DNA of 64,000 nt from an uncultured Burkholderiales bacterium (GCA_903933115.1 CAIZIT010000063.1:1-64000); one strand, 5' to 3'. Positions 8,666 through 18,754 are shown, numbered from the stretch's first letter. The notes: generated by a model from the letters alone, not told the origin. A program made the numbers and translations.

Positions 8666-10894
8666 ATGAAAACGATTTCAAATGAAGCGATTTCTCCCAC
8701 CGACGGGGGGTCGCTAGAGGATGCCGCACTTTTGGAGCGGGCCAAGGCCTTTGCGGAACCCTTACTGGTGGGCGAACACCTCTCAACGGGTGAGAGCACT
8801 TGGTCACACGCACAATCCGTTGCGGAGCTGATCGGCACCTTGGGAGGTGCCGTGTCCCTTCAGGCGGCCTCTTATTTGGTCTACGCCTGTGAGCATTTAA
8901 GCAAGCCCCATGAAGTCCTCACCAAAGCCTTTGGTGAACCCTATGCGGTGTTGGCCATCGAGACCACCAAATTGGTGCAACTGCAAAAGGTGGCTCGAGC
9001 TCAAGCCATGGGCAACGCCAGTCCATCGGCTTTTGCAAGTTTAAATACCACGCTCAATCAAACTGAGGCCGTCAGAAGGATGCTGATGGCCTTCTCCAAA
9101 GACTTGAGGGTGGTGCTTTTGCGACTCTCCTCCAGGCTCCAGACGCTTAGATACTGCGCGGCCACCACCAAGACCTGTCCTGCTGATTTGGCGCAAGAAA
9201 CGCTGCAGGTATTTGCGCCTTTGGCCAATCGCCTGGGCATTTGGCAAATCAAGTGGGAGTTGGAGGATTTGTCGTTTCGCTTCTTGGAGCCCACGACCTA
9301 TCATGAGGTCGCTAAGCTGTTGGATGAAAAAAGGGTTGAGCGCGAATCGTACCTAGAGCGGTTGAAGGCTCAAATCTTTGACGAATTGAAGCTCCAAGGG
9401 ATCAAGGCCGTGGTTGAGGGGCGTCCCAAGCACATCTACAGCATTGTCAAAAAGATGCGTGGCAAGTCGCTCAAGTTCGATCGCATTTTTGACATTCGTG
9501 CTTTGAGAATTGTAGTTCCCGCGATCAACGATTGCTATGCCGCACTCAGTTGGGTCCATCACCACTTTGAACCCATTCAAGAAGAGTTTGACGACTACAT
9601 TGCCAAACCCAAGACCAATGGCTACCAGTCTTTGCACACGGTGGTGAGAGATGAGTCGGGTCGGCCCATTGAGATTCAAATTCGCACGCAAGCCATGCAC
9701 GAGCATGCTGAATTCGGTGTCGCAGCCCATTGGGCTTACAAGGAAGCTGGGGTCAAGGGGTATCAAGGGGTAAGTGCCAACTCTTCCTATGATGCAAAGA
9801 TCGCGGTCTTGAGGCAACTGCTTGCTTGGGAGCGAGAGTTGGTGAGTCCTACGGCACAGCCCGACGTGACCGAAACCAACACCAAAGAGCTCGACGACCG
9901 GATCTATGTGTTGTCTCCAGCCGCAGAAATCGTGGAGTTGCCAAAAGCGAGTACGGCTGTCGATTTTGCCTATGCCGTGCACACCAACCTGGGCCACCGC
10001 TGTCGAGGCGCCAAAGTGGATGGTGTTTTGGTGCCTTTGAACACGGCGCTCAAAAGCGGTCAAACTGTGGAGGTTGTGGCTGCAAAGGAGGGCGGGCCCT
10101 CAAGGGATTGGCTCAACGCTGAGCTTGGATTTTTGGCCAGCCCAAGAGCTAAATCAAAAGTGCGTGCTTGGTTCAATGCGCAAATTGCTCAAGAGACCAT
10201 CAACAAGGGTCGAGAGGCGGTTGAAAAAATCTTACAGCGTGAAGGCAAGACCTCCCTCAATTTAGAGGACTTGGCCTCCGGTTTAGGCTTTAAGTCCTCC
10301 CAGGACCTTTTTGAAGTTGTGGGCAAAGATGAGTTTTCTTTGCGAAACATTGAGCAGTGGATTCATCCCCCTGAGCAGACTTCCCAGGTTGACGATCTCA
10401 CCGCTTTGGTCACCAAAAAATCCAAAGTCAATGAGTCGAGCAAGAAGGGAGCGGTTTTGGTTGTAGGGCTAGATTCATTGATGACTCAACTGGCCAGATG
10501 CTGTAAACCAGCTCCTCCCGATTTGATCAAAGGATTTGTGACCAGAGGCAAGGGGGTGAGCATTCACCGTCAAAATTGTTCCAATTTCAAGCAATTGGAA
10601 GCCAAGGAGCCTGACCGTGTGATTGCGGTGGCATGGGGTTCACCCAACACCCAAACGCCCATCTACTACCCTGTGGACGTGGCACTGGAGGCCAACGACC
10701 GACAAGGACTGCTCAGAGATGTCTCAGAGATCTTTGCCAAAGAGAGGATGAATGTTGTCGGAGTACAAACTCAATCGATCAAAGGCGTGGCCTGGATGAC
10801 CTTCACCGTGGAGATCAACGACGCATTGCGACTCGAGAAGGTCTTGGGTTTGGTCAAAGAGGTCAAGGGTGTCAGGGCCGTTAGGCGCCGCTGA
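8666..10894 (+). CDS. relA: RelA-type (p)ppGpp synthetase
   Basis: It makes the stringent-response alarmone by transferring pyrophosphate from ATP to GTP or GDP on stalled ribosomes. The HD hydrolase region is degenerate: where active SpoT proteins have the HD dyad this one reads VYACEHL, so hydrolase activity is unlikely. The synthetase domain begins near residue 251 (RPKHIYSIVKKM). It holds the EFDD form of the EXDD motif (typical of RelA, not SpoT) and KPKTNGYQSLHT. A TGS domain starts near 411, a Cys-rich RCCKPAPPD segment near 610, and a C-terminal ACT domain from about 668. I chose ATG 8666; an upstream TTG at 8636 lacks a ribosome site. No SpoT partner is in the window. Confidence 0.92.
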   Translation: MKTISNEAISPTDGGSLEDAALLERAKAFAEPLLVGEHLSTGESTWSHAQSVAELIGTLGGAVSLQAASYLVYACEHLSKPHEVLTKAFGEPYAVLAIETTKLVQLQKVARAQAMGNASPSAFASLNTTLNQTEAVRRMLMAFSKDLRVVLLRLSSRLQTLRYCAATTKTCPADLAQETLQVFAPLANRLGIWQIKWELEDLSFRFLEPTTYHEVAKLLDEKRVERESYLERLKAQIFDELKLQGIKAVVEGRPKHIYSIVKKMRGKSLKFDRIFDIRALRIVVPAINDCYAALSWVHHHFEPIQEEFDDYIAKPKTNGYQSLHTVVRDESGRPIEIQIRTQAMHEHAEFGVAAHWAYKEAGVKGYQGVSANSSYDAKIAVLRQLLAWERELVSPTAQPDVTETNTKELDDRIYVLSPAAEIVELPKASTAVDFAYAVHTNLGHRCRGAKVDGVLVPLNTALKSGQTVEVVAAKEGGPSRDWLNAELGFLASPRAKSKVRAWFNAQIAQETINKGREAVEKILQREGKTSLNLEDLASGLGFKSSQDLFEVVGKDEFSLRNIEQWIHPPEQTSQVDDLTALVTKKSKVNESSKKGAVLVVGLDSLMTQLARCCKPAPPDLIKGFVTRGKGVSIHRQNCSNFKQLEAKEPDRVIAVAWGSPNTQTPIYYPVDVALEANDRQGLLRDVSEIFAKERMNVVGVQTQSIKGVAWMTFTVEINDALRLEKVLGLVKEVKGVRAVRRR

Positions 10895-10958
10895 AACTTG
10901 AAGTCTTCCACTTCAGTCCATTTGAACGGCTGCAACTGCGCTCAGGAACTAGGGGTAT

Positions 10959-10978
10959 GCGTTTTGTCGAACGCTTTT
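10959..10978 (+). terminator. Possible weak relA terminator
   Basis: GCGTT-TTGTCG-AACGC followed by TTTT lies about 65 bases after the relA stop. The stem is only five pairs, so this is tentative. A second small hairpin, TGAAGT-CTTCC-ACTTCA, lies at 10899-10915. Confidence 0.35.
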
Positions 10979-11083
10979 CATCAAAGTTTCTTTTGAATCA
11001 ACCGCTTACAGTTGTCTTTACAAGAAAAGCAAGGCCTGAATCGCCACTTTTGAGCAGGCCAAGGCGTATTGCCAGGAACTCTC

Positions 11084-11112
11084 TTCACGTTCATTGACTT
11101 ATGGGTTATAAT
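11084..11112 (+). promoter_or_regulatory. Probable sigma-70 promoter of tRNA-Val
   Basis: A perfect TATAAT at 11107-11112 lies 33 bases before the tRNA. With 17-bp spacing the -35 would be TTCACG (11084-11089), a weak match. A better-looking TTGACT at 11094 is only seven bases from the -10 and cannot pair with it. A GGGTTT/AAACCC stem (11122-11140) lies in the leader just before the mature tRNA. Confidence 0.55.
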
Positions 11113-11145
11113 TTCAAGCTCGGGTTTATTCAACAAACCCATTAG

Positions 11146-11222
11146 AGGCGATTAGCTCAGTTGGTTAGAGCGCTTCCTTGACATGGAAGAGGTCGTTGGT
11201 TCGAATCCAATATCGCCTACCA
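11146..11222 (+). tRNA. tRNA-Val (GAC)
   Basis: The cloverleaf folds fully: acceptor AGGCGAT/ATCGCCT, D arm GCTC...GAGC, anticodon stem CTTCC/GGAAG around loop TTGACAT (anticodon GAC, valine), T arm GTTGG-TTCGAAT-CCAAT. The discriminator A and the CCA end are encoded. I saw no repeat of the 3' end downstream that would mark an integrated element. Confidence 0.96.
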
Positions 11223-11471
11223 ATCAAACTCCAAGGGTTTTAGAAATCAACACAATTCTCTCCTACAAAGGGATTGATGGGACCGATTTCAAAATCGTTG
11301 AAAATCCCTGACGCATCTTGTAACGACTTTGAAGTCATTTGAACTTCAAGGGTCAGGCTCTACCCAATCATCCGGTCGAGCTTTTAGCTTCTACCGTCTA
11401 CGTGGACTGCATTTTGTATTGGATTGTTTTTTTTTACATCCACTTTCCTTAAACTGATCGCAGTTTGACAT

Positions 11472-12446
11472 TTAATGTTTTGCAGCTGCTTTGAGTGAAC
11501 CCTTTCTAAGCCGAAGCTCTAAATCTTCAAAGGATTCAGATTGATCAACAAGGGGAAAAATTTCTGGGGTGAGGGCTTGATAGGTTTGAAGGCCTTGTTG
11601 ATTTTTTTTCACTGAAAAAACTCTTTGTAGCGGTTGATTTCGAAATGTTGCTTTGATCAAAATTTGCGGATAGGTTTTGTTTTTTTCTGATTGGATCACC
11701 AAAACACCAGGAAGCTCCTCAGTGAAATGCTCTCTGGTGCCGTCTTGGTGCCACTCGCCGGCATAAACGCCAAAGTAGCCAATGTTTGCTCGTAAGACCT
11801 CTCGAATCGAGGGGTCGCGGAGGGAAAAAAGCCTTATTTGCTCGTTCGAGCATAGGCTCCCACCAGCACCGCAAGAATTTACGGACGTTCTCACGCCGAT
11901 TGCTCTGCCCATGGTGCCCAAATCGTAATTGGCGAAATCGAAGCTCGCCAACTCTGTGCTCTCGCCCATATCGAAGTTGATGATGGGCTTTAAATTTTTC
12001 TTCAGATCAAAGGCATCAAATTGATTTTTAACAAAAATACCCAAGGACAACTGGGGGTTCAAGATGATCCCCAACCCATGCTTGTTGAGTTGTCCTCTGT
12101 CTGGGGTGCTTTCCCAATAGACCCATCCTAAATACTCTGTTTTTGAGTAGGGCAAAGCAAGCAATCCCACGTGAATGGTATTGGGCGACTGGGATCTGCT
12201 TTTGGAGTTGCTCAAATGGTAGAAAAGTGTGTAAAGGTTGGGGTGGTCGTATCCCAATTGGCCCAAATTTTTCCAATAATTGGACATCTCCCCATTCATT
12301 TGCTCTCTAAAGTAGGCCTGGTTGGTGTTGTGGATAATGGCGCTGGGCGTGGCGTTCAAGTCATTGGCTTTCTTTTCGCTGGATGCAAAAGAAGTCAAAT
12401 TGAACATCAATATCAAAGTGAGAGCTGTTAAGTATCGATGGATCAT
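11472..12446 (-). CDS. Unrecognised secreted protein
   Basis: I do not recognise the family. The 324-residue product starts with a clear signal peptide (MIHRYLTALTLILMFNLTSFA, probable cleavage after the Ala/Ser stretch). It has no further membrane segment and is therefore probably periplasmic. It contains two Cys in a GAGGSLCSNE context (about residues 195-205) and is rich in Asn, Gln, Lys, Tyr and Phe, with many A/T-ending codons unlike neighbouring genes. It stands alone on the minus strand between tRNA-Val and phaR. This position and composition suggest acquired DNA, but no mobility gene is present. A perfect AAACTG-ATCG-CAGTTT hairpin (11451-11466) follows its stop codon but lacks a U-run. 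The 249 bases between the tRNA and this gene hold no other gene that I can see. Confidence 0.7.
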   Translation of the reverse strand: MIHRYLTALTLILMFNLTSFASSEKKANDLNATPSAIIHNTNQAYFREQMNGEMSNYWKNLGQLGYDHPNLYTLFYHLSNSKSRSQSPNTIHVGLLALPYSKTEYLGWVYWESTPDRGQLNKHGLGIILNPQLSLGIFVKNQFDAFDLKKNLKPIINFDMGESTELASFDFANYDLGTMGRAIGVRTSVNSCGAGGSLCSNEQIRLFSLRDPSIREVLRANIGYFGVYAGEWHQDGTREHFTEELPGVLVIQSEKNKTYPQILIKATFRNQPLQRVFSVKKNQQGLQTYQALTPEIFPLVDQSESFEDLELRLRKGSLKAAAKH

Positions 12447-12465
12447 GGATTGGGGTGAAGCTGAT

Positions 12466-12489
12466 GTTGACGTTGACGTTGACGTTGAC
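12466..12489. repeat. Hexamer tandem repeat (GTTGAC)x4
   Basis: Four perfect GTTGAC units follow a partial gat and are followed by gtc. They lie in the divergent gap between the secreted-protein gene and phaR, about 180 bases before the phaR start. Confidence 0.9.
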
Positions 12490-12666
12490 GTCTATTATCC
12501 GTTCCTAGGTTCAAACGGCAAAGTCACGATGCGCTATCTTGGCTTGGCTTGGGTTACACCAATGAGGCCTGAAAATCGCCCAGGATACGGGTTAATATTG
12601 ATATCGACTCCCTGAGATGCGCTTGACAATGTCTCATCAAACCTTGTGAACACGACTGGAGTTAGA

Positions 12667-13227
12667 GTGGCAACCAAGAAAACCCATCCTGCGTCTTCTG
12701 TCAAAGATGGCAAACGAATCATCAAAAAATACCCCAATCGTCGTTTGTATGACACATCGACCTCCAGTTACATCACCATCACGGAAGTCAAACAATTGGT
12801 CATGGAGCAAGTCGCGCTAAAGGTGATCGATGCCAAATCCAATGAGGACCTGACACGATCCATCCTTTTGCAAATCATCTTGGACCAAGAAAGCGCTGGT
12901 GTACCCATGTTCACAGAGGCGGTGCTCGAGAACATCATCCGCTTTTATGGGCACACGATGCAGCCCTTGATGGGCTCCTATTTGGAAAAAAATGTCCAAG
13001 CGCTCACGCAATTTCAATCCAAAATGACAGAGAGCTCCAAACAAGTGAGCCCCGAGCTTTGGCAGCAATTGCTTCCCCTTCAAGCCCCTGTGTTGCAAGG
13101 CATGATGGGGCAATACGCGGAGCAATCCAACGCCTTGTTCCTCCAAATGCAAGAGCAAGTTCAAGACCAACTTCAAAAACAAACCGAAACCCTCTTGGGT
13201 GCTTTGGGTGTCAAGACCACCTTTTAG
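12667..13227 (+). CDS. phaR: PhaR, polyhydroxyalkanoate synthesis repressor
   Basis: PhaR represses phasin and PHB-synthesis genes and senses PHB granules. The N-terminal PHB_acc_N domain is unmistakable (RIIKKYPNRRLYDTSTSSYI), followed by the second PHB accumulation domain (VPMFTEAVLENIIRFYG) and a Gln-rich coiled C-terminal tail. GTG 12667 is chosen over GTG 12646 because GGAG stands five bases before it; this gives 186 residues starting MATKKTH. It faces no PHA synthase here, but bdhA, which degrades PHB monomers, is 4 kb upstream. Together they show a PHB-storing organism. Confidence 0.93.
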   Translation: MATKKTHPASSVKDGKRIIKKYPNRRLYDTSTSSYITITEVKQLVMEQVALKVIDAKSNEDLTRSILLQIILDQESAGVPMFTEAVLENIIRFYGHTMQPLMGSYLEKNVQALTQFQSKMTESSKQVSPELWQQLLPLQAPVLQGMMGQYAEQSNALFLQMQEQVQDQLQKQTETLLGALGVKTTF

Positions 13228-13378
13228 ACCGCTGTTTAGACTGGCGTTGATTGCTGTGTACAGACCTCCCATGTCGAGGGGGCGATTTTTGACTTTTTCC
13301 CCTCAATTGTCCCAACTGTTCACGCGTATCGGGCCATGATCTTGAGCAACCGATCCCGTTTCAAGCGACAATAGAGGG

Positions 13379-14773
13379 ATGAGTCAAGAAACACACACCC
13401 TCCAAACGCCTAAGAAAGTCGGATTCGTGAGCCTGGGATGCCCCAAAGCTTTGACCGATTCTGAGTTGATCCTCACCCGTTTAAGTGCAGAAGGTTATCA
13501 AACCAGCAAAACCTTTGAGGGCGCGGACTTGGTGATCATCAACACCTGTGGTTTTATCGATGAGGCGGTCAAGGAGAGTCTGGACACCATCTCAGAGGCT
13601 TTGAACGAAAACGGCAGAGTGATCGTGACCGGTTGCCTTGGTGCACGTGTGGACGATGGTGGGGACAATCTCATCAAATCGATTCATCCCAAGGTGTTGG
13701 CCGTTACGGGCCCTCATGCAACCGATGAGGTGATGCAAAAGGTGCATGAACACTTACCTGTACCTGCGCAGCCCTTTGTCGATTTGATCCCACAAGCGAG
13801 CACTTTGGCCGGCATCAAGTTGACGCCCAAGCATTACGCTTATTTGAAAATCTCTGAAGGTTGCAACCACCGTTGCACCTTTTGCATCATCCCCTCCATG
13901 CGAGGAGATTTGGTCTCCCGTCCCATTGGCGATGTCTTGAGTGAGGCCAGAGCTCTCTTTGAAGGAGGTGTGAAGGAGTTGCTGGTGATCAGCCAAGACA
14001 CCTCGGCCTATGGCGTTGATGTCAAGTACCAAACTGGATTTTGGGACGGCAAGCCCATCAAAACCAGAACCCTCGAGTTGGTTGATCAATTGGCCCATTT
14101 GGCGGAGCCTTATGGCGCATGGGTAAGACTTCACTATGTTTATCCCTACCCGACTGTCGATCATTTGATACCCTTGATGGCCCAAGGCCGTGTCTTGCCC
14201 TATTTGGACATCCCTTTTCAGCACAGTCACCCCGACGTCTTGGCCCGCATGAAGCGCCCAGCGAGTGGTGAGAAGAATTTGGACCGCATCCAGGCCTGGC
14301 GCGAACAGTGTCCGGATTTGGTCATTCGAAGCACTTTCATTGCAGGTTTCCCGGGTGAGACGGAGGCTGAGTTTGAGCATTTGCTCGACTTTGTTCGAGA
14401 AGCCCAAATCGACAGAGCGGGCTGCTTTGCTTACAGTCCCGTCAAAGGTGCCTTGGCCAATGAGATTCCTGGCATGTTGCCCGAAGCCTTGCGTCAAGAA
14501 AGACAGGCTCGTTTCATGAAGGTTCAAGAAGAGGTCTCAATTGCCAAGCTCAGAGGACGGGTGGGTCAAACCATGCAAGTTTTGATCGACCAAGTCTCCT
14601 CAGGCGGCAAACAAGGTGCTCAAGGGCGCTCTTATGCAGATGCTCCAGAGATTGACGGTGTGGTGAGGCTCTTGCCCCCACAAAAAGTCAGTCAACGATT
14701 GAAAGTGGGTGCTTTTGTCAAGGCGCGCATATTGGACACCGACGGGCACGACTTGATCGCCCAACCCCTTTGA
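13379..14773 (+). CDS. rimO: RimO, ribosomal protein S12 methylthiotransferase
   Basis: RimO adds a methylthio group to the conserved Asp of ribosomal protein S12, using radical SAM chemistry and two iron-sulfur clusters. N-terminal UPF0004 cysteines are Cys21 (LGCPKA), Cys57 (INTCGF) and one in TGCLGAR near 86. The radical SAM triad is Cys162-x3-Cys166-x2-Cys169 (GCNHRCTFC). A C-terminal TRAM domain follows (about 390-464). [11 protein letters not shown] separates it from MiaB. The GAGGG ribosome site directly abuts the ATG, an unusually short spacing, but there is no alternative start before the first cysteine motif. Confidence 0.95.
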   Translation: MSQETHTLQTPKKVGFVSLGCPKALTDSELILTRLSAEGYQTSKTFEGADLVIINTCGFIDEAVKESLDTISEALNENGRVIVTGCLGARVDDGGDNLIKSIHPKVLAVTGPHATDEVMQKVHEHLPVPAQPFVDLIPQASTLAGIKLTPKHYAYLKISEGCNHRCTFCIIPSMRGDLVSRPIGDVLSEARALFEGGVKELLVISQDTSAYGVDVKYQTGFWDGKPIKTRTLELVDQLAHLAEPYGAWVRLHYVYPYPTVDHLIPLMAQGRVLPYLDIPFQHSHPDVLARMKRPASGEKNLDRIQAWREQCPDLVIRSTFIAGFPGETEAEFEHLLDFVREAQIDRAGCFAYSPVKGALANEIPGMLPEALRQERQARFMKVQEEVSIAKLRGRVGQTMQVLIDQVSSGGKQGAQGRSYADAPEIDGVVRLLPPQKVSQRLKVGAFVKARILDTDGHDLIAQPL

Positions 14774-14883
14774 TGACTCCCCTCAGTCACTTCTTTGTCA
14801 CAAGGGAGAGGCAAATTTTGTTATAGTTAATGACAACGTAGGGTGGTTAAGAATTCCTCTCAACCACAGACCTTCGTGTCGTT

Positions 14884-14968
<85 letters not shown>

Positions 14969-15019
14969 AAAACTGACATAGGCTATCTTATCAAAAAAAT
15001 CTCACATTCCACAACTTCG

Positions 15020-17404
15020 ATGGAAGAGTTCATCGGAAGTGTTTTAGGCCATCGTGATGGGCACGGTTTTGTCCAAAGGGACAACGGTGCACCTGACATC
15101 TATTTGCCGCACAACGAAATGCGTGCGGTTTTGCACAAGGACCGGGTCAGGGTCAAGATCTCCAGGCTGGATGCCAAAGGCCGTCCTGAGGGTAAGGTGG
15201 TGGAGATTTTGGAGAGGCCGTCTTACGCCATCATTGGTCGACTGCTTCAAGAAGGGGGCGTTTGGTTGGTGGCACCCGAGGACAAGCGCTATGGTCAAGA
15301 CATTTTGATCCCCAAGGGCGCCACCGGTGCGGCCAAAGTGGGTCAAGTGGTGGTGGTCGAGTTGACCGAGCCTCCCAGTTTATTCGGGCAACCCGTGGGT
15401 CGCATCAAGGAAGTCCTTGGAGAGGTGGACGACCCCGGCATGGAAATTGAAATTGCCGTTAGGAAATATGCAGTTCCCCATGAGTTCTCAGCCGAGTGTT
15501 TGAAACTGGCCAAAGCCTTGCCTGAAAAGGTCAGGCCCCAAGACGCTGAAGGTCGGGTGGACTTGACCGATGTGCCCTTCGTCACGATTGATGGTGAGGA
15601 TGCGAGAGACTTTGATGATGCTGTTTACTGCGAGCCCGCCAAGGTGGGGCGCAGAAAAGGCTGGAGGCTCTTGGTTGCGATTGCCGATGTCAGTCACTAT
15701 GTGCAAACGGGAAGTGCGATCGATATCGATGCGTACGACCGCGCCACCAGTGTTTATTTTCCCCGGCGCGTGATCCCCATGTTGCCTGAAAAGCTCTCCA
15801 ATGGGCTTTGTTCCTTGAACCCCCATGTGGATCGCTTGTGCATGGTCTGCGACATGTTGATCACCCAAGAGGGAGAGATCTACGCCTACCAGTTCTACAG
15901 TGCCGTGATGCACTCCAAAGCGCGTCTGACCTACACCACCGTGGCGGCCATTTTGTCCAACACCAGAGGCCCTCAAGCGCTGGCCAATGGGGAGGTGGTC
16001 GAGCACTTGATGAATTTGCACGATGTTTATTTAGCGCTTTTAAAGACCCGCCAAGAACGGGGTGCCATGGACTTTGAGACCACGGAGACGCAGATCGTCT
16101 GCGACGAGAATGGTCGCATCGAGAAGATCATCCCCCGTGTTCGCAATGAGGCGCACCGATTGATTGAAGAGGCCATGTTGGCTGCCAATTTTTGCAGTGC
16201 AGAGTTCATTTTGGGCTCCAAGCAGCCAGGGCTCTTTCGTGTGCATGAAGGGCCCACACCGGAGAAGGTGGAGCTGCTCAGAAGTTATTTGAAAGCGGTG
16301 GGCATCTCTCAAAGCATCAGCGATGAGCCCAAGCCCTCAGAGTACCAAGCCATTGCCAAAGCCACCCAAGAGCGTCCTGATGTGCAGCAAATCCACAGCA
16401 TGCTTTTGCGCTCCATGCAGCAAGCCATCTACACGCCCATCAACAGTGGCCACTTTGGCCTCGCTTACGAGGCATACACCCACTTCACCAGTCCCATTCG
16501 TCGCTATCCCGATTTGTTGGTGCACCGCGTGATCAAGGCCATTTTGGCCAAGCAAAAATACCAACTCCCAGCGCTACCGACACCCGGCGAATCGCACGCC
16601 CGTTTGGCCCGACGTTTGGCCTCCAAAGCCCGGGGTCGGGAGGAGGGGGAAGTCTCGAGTCCAAAGAAACATGTGGACCAAACTGCTTGGGAGGCTGCGG
16701 GTCTTCACTGTTCGGCCAACGAAAGAAGAGCCGATGAGGCGTCTAGAGATGTGGAGGCTTGGCTCAAATGCAAATTCATGCGCGAGCACTTGGGCGAGGA
16801 GTACAGCGGCGTGGTCACCGCGGCAACAGGCTTTGGCATTTTTGTGACCTTGGATGCTTTGTATGTCGAGGGGCTCGTGCACATCACCGAGCTCGGAGGC
16901 GAGTACTTCAGATTTGACGAAGCACGTCAAGAGCTCAGAGGTGAGAGAACAGGGATTCGCTACGCCATTGGAACCAAAGTCTTGGTCCAAGTCAGTAGAG
17001 TGGACTTGGATGGTCGAAAAATTGATTTTCGACTGGTCAAAGACAACTTGGAGCGCAGTTTGATCGGCACCAAGGATGTCACGGGTTTGAACTTGGGTGA
17101 GAGCAAGTTGGGCAAGAAGCAAAAGGGTTTTGTCAAACGCAGCAGCAACAAAAGAGGCGGGGCTGAGGTGTTGTCGCCGACAGCCGGATCCTCCTTCTCA
17201 CCCGGAGCGACTCTCTCGCCAAGGGCGGGCAAAAAGGGGGCTGCGGCCAAAACTGCTGGTGCTCAAAGCGTGCGAGGGGTCTCCCCCGTGGTGCCTGCTG
17301 CTTTTGCGAAAACGGCTGGATTTGCCAAGTCTCCATTGGACGTGATCAAGGGCAATTTGAAGCGGGGCGCATCCGCCAAGAAGTCCAAAAAGTCCAAGAG
17401 ATGA
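15020..17404 (+). CDS. rnr: Ribonuclease R
   Basis: RNase R is a processive 3'-5' exoribonuclease that degrades structured RNA. It starts at once with the cold-shock domain (FIGSVLGHRDGHGFVQ). The RNB catalytic domain carries the metal-binding Asp cluster DGEDARDFDD near 191, and the S1 domain begins near 594 (YSGVVTAATGFGIFVTL). The tail from about 700 is Lys/Ala/Ser-rich. The usual N-terminal helix-turn-helix (about 80 residues) is missing, and a tRNA gene occupies the space where it would be encoded. I recall similar short N-termini in Comamonadaceae. A hydrophilic insert (about 520-560) splits the end of RNB. The ATG has no good Shine-Dalgarno. Confidence 0.93.
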   Translation: MEEFIGSVLGHRDGHGFVQRDNGAPDIYLPHNEMRAVLHKDRVRVKISRLDAKGRPEGKVVEILERPSYAIIGRLLQEGGVWLVAPEDKRYGQDILIPKGATGAAKVGQVVVVELTEPPSLFGQPVGRIKEVLGEVDDPGMEIEIAVRKYAVPHEFSAECLKLAKALPEKVRPQDAEGRVDLTDVPFVTIDGEDARDFDDAVYCEPAKVGRRKGWRLLVAIADVSHYVQTGSAIDIDAYDRATSVYFPRRVIPMLPEKLSNGLCSLNPHVDRLCMVCDMLITQEGEIYAYQFYSAVMHSKARLTYTTVAAILSNTRGPQALANGEVVEHLMNLHDVYLALLKTRQERGAMDFETTETQIVCDENGRIEKIIPRVRNEAHRLIEEAMLAANFCSAEFILGSKQPGLFRVHEGPTPEKVELLRSYLKAVGISQSISDEPKPSEYQAIAKATQERPDVQQIHSMLLRSMQQAIYTPINSGHFGLAYEAYTHFTSPIRRYPDLLVHRVIKAILAKQKYQLPALPTPGESHARLARRLASKARGREEGEVSSPKKHVDQTAWEAAGLHCSANERRADEASRDVEAWLKCKFMREHLGEEYSGVVTAATGFGIFVTLDALYVEGLVHITELGGEYFRFDEARQELRGERTGIRYAIGTKVLVQVSRVDLDGRKIDFRLVKDNLERSLIGTKDVTGLNLGESKLGKKQKGFVKRSSNKRGGAEVLSPTAGSSFSPGATLSPRAGKKGAAAKTAGAQSVRGVSPVVPAAFAKTAGFAKSPLDVIKGNLKRGASAKKSKKSKR

Positions 17405-17512
17405 TGGGCCAGCCCTTGGATCAAAAAAGCGGGGCTGACAATCAACTGGGTTGAGCAGCAGGGGACATGCTCATCCGTCGCCTAAAGCGCAAACGCCCCA
17501 AGTCGTGTGCGC

Positions 17513-18754
17513 TTAAGTCAGTGCCAACTCACTCCACTCAGAACTGGAGATTTCATGGCTCATGAGACCTGCCAAGACCTGAGCGCTACCGCAAGAGGTC
17601 GCCCAACCGCTGGAGCCGTGCCCTAGGTTGAGCCAAAGGCCCGAGTGGGGTGTTGCCCCAATGATGGGCGAACCTTTAGGCAGCATGGCTCTGGCGCCTT
17701 TCCAAACCTGGATTTGCTGGCCCATGTCGGTGGCCTTTGGGAACCAATCCTCCAGCACCTTGTAGAGCGTTTTGATGGCTTTGGGGTTGTGGGTCTTGGG
17801 GTCTCCACCGAACTCCATGATGCCCCCAATGCGCACCCGGTTGCCCTGGCGCACGATGGTCACTTTGTATTTTTCATCCATGATGCCGCATTTGGGTGCG
17901 TCCAAGGGTTCTTTGATGATGGCGGTCATGGAGTAACCGTAAACCGCTGTCATCGGCAGGTTCAAAGCAAGAGGCTTCAAAAGAGGCAGGCTCCCCATTC
18001 CTGCGCAAACCACCACATGATCAAAAAATTGGGGCTTCCCATTCACCACCAACCTCAGCGGGTTGTCCGGGCTCAGGGCATCGATCACGGATTTGAACTC
18101 AAAGTGCACACCAATCTTCTCAGCTTCATCCCTAAGCGACAAAGCAAACTGTCTGCAGTTGATCACTTGGTCATCAGGCAGATGGATGGCTCCGACCATT
18201 GGCGTTTGACTCTCAAGAGCTGGCTCCTTCGTTAAAAGCGCCTCTTGGTCCATGATCTGAAAGGCAACGCCCAAGTCGCTCAAATAGGGCAGTGCGGATT
18301 TGGCCCATTCAAAGTGGCGCTCACTTCTATAGATGATGTTGAAGCCTTGAGACTGTTCCAAATCGAGTCCCAGCGATTGGGTCAATTCTTTAAGACGGGT
18401 TTGTGTCATCAAGGCCAGTTTTTGCAAGACTTGGCGATGGCGCCAATAGCGCTCGGACTTGGAGGCTTTGATGCTTTGACTCAACCACCTCAGGGTTTCA
18501 AAATGGGGTGCGCGCAGCAAAATGCTCGCGTGTTTGGAGAACTGCTCTTTGAGGAGTCGCTTGAAAATCGAGGGGCTCGCCCAAGGTGTGATGTAGCCCG
18601 GTGAGATGACCCCTCCGTTGGCGAAGCTCGATTCTTCCGAGCAGGTCTGATTCTTATCAAAAACGGTGACGTCAAACCCCTTTTGTGCGAGTTCGTATGC
18701 CGTGGTGACGCCAATGATGCCTGCGCCAATGATGGCGACTCTTTTCTTGTTCAT
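17513..18754 (-). CDS. dadA: D-amino-acid dehydrogenase DadA-like FAD oxidoreductase
   Basis: It probably oxidises D-amino acids such as D-alanine to keto acids, passing electrons to the respiratory chain. The N-terminal Rossmann motif is IIGAGIIGVTTAYELA, followed by a DAO-fold protein with SSFANGGVISPGYITPW, MPKGSP-type residues (MLPKGSPIIGATP) and a C-terminal GHGSSGWATSCGSAQ flavin contact. ATG 18754 is chosen because the Rossmann fold follows directly; an upstream GTG at 18790 would add 12 residues. No alanine racemase (dadX) or lrp gene adjoins. It ends facing rnr; the 108 bases between hold nothing clear. Confidence 0.82.
   Translation of the reverse strand: MNKKRVAIIGAGIIGVTTAYELAQKGFDVTVFDKNQTCSEESSFANGGVISPGYITPWASPSIFKRLLKEQFSKHASILLRAPHFETLRWLSQSIKASKSERYWRHRQVLQKLALMTQTRLKELTQSLGLDLEQSQGFNIIYRSERHFEWAKSALPYLSDLGVAFQIMDQEALLTKEPALESQTPMVGAIHLPDDQVINCRQFALSLRDEAEKIGVHFEFKSVIDALSPDNPLRLVVNGKPQFFDHVVVCAGMGSLPLLKPLALNLPMTAVYGYSMTAIIKEPLDAPKCGIMDEKYKVTIVRQGNRVRIGGIMEFGGDPKTHNPKAIKTLYKVLEDWFPKATDMGQQIQVWKGARAMLPKGSPIIGATPHSGLWLNLGHGSSGWATSCGSAQVLAGLMSHEISSSEWSELALT

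Noticed and set aside
11094-11112. TTGACT and TATAAT as a paired promoter before tRNA-Val (and a similar pair at 34733-34753 before carA)
   Set aside because: Spacings of seven and nine bases are far too short for sigma-70; only the -10 elements are kept.
12447-12666. Hexamer array as a CRISPR or phage att site
   Set aside because: Units are only 6 bp without spacers, and there is no cas gene, integrase or tRNA-end duplication.
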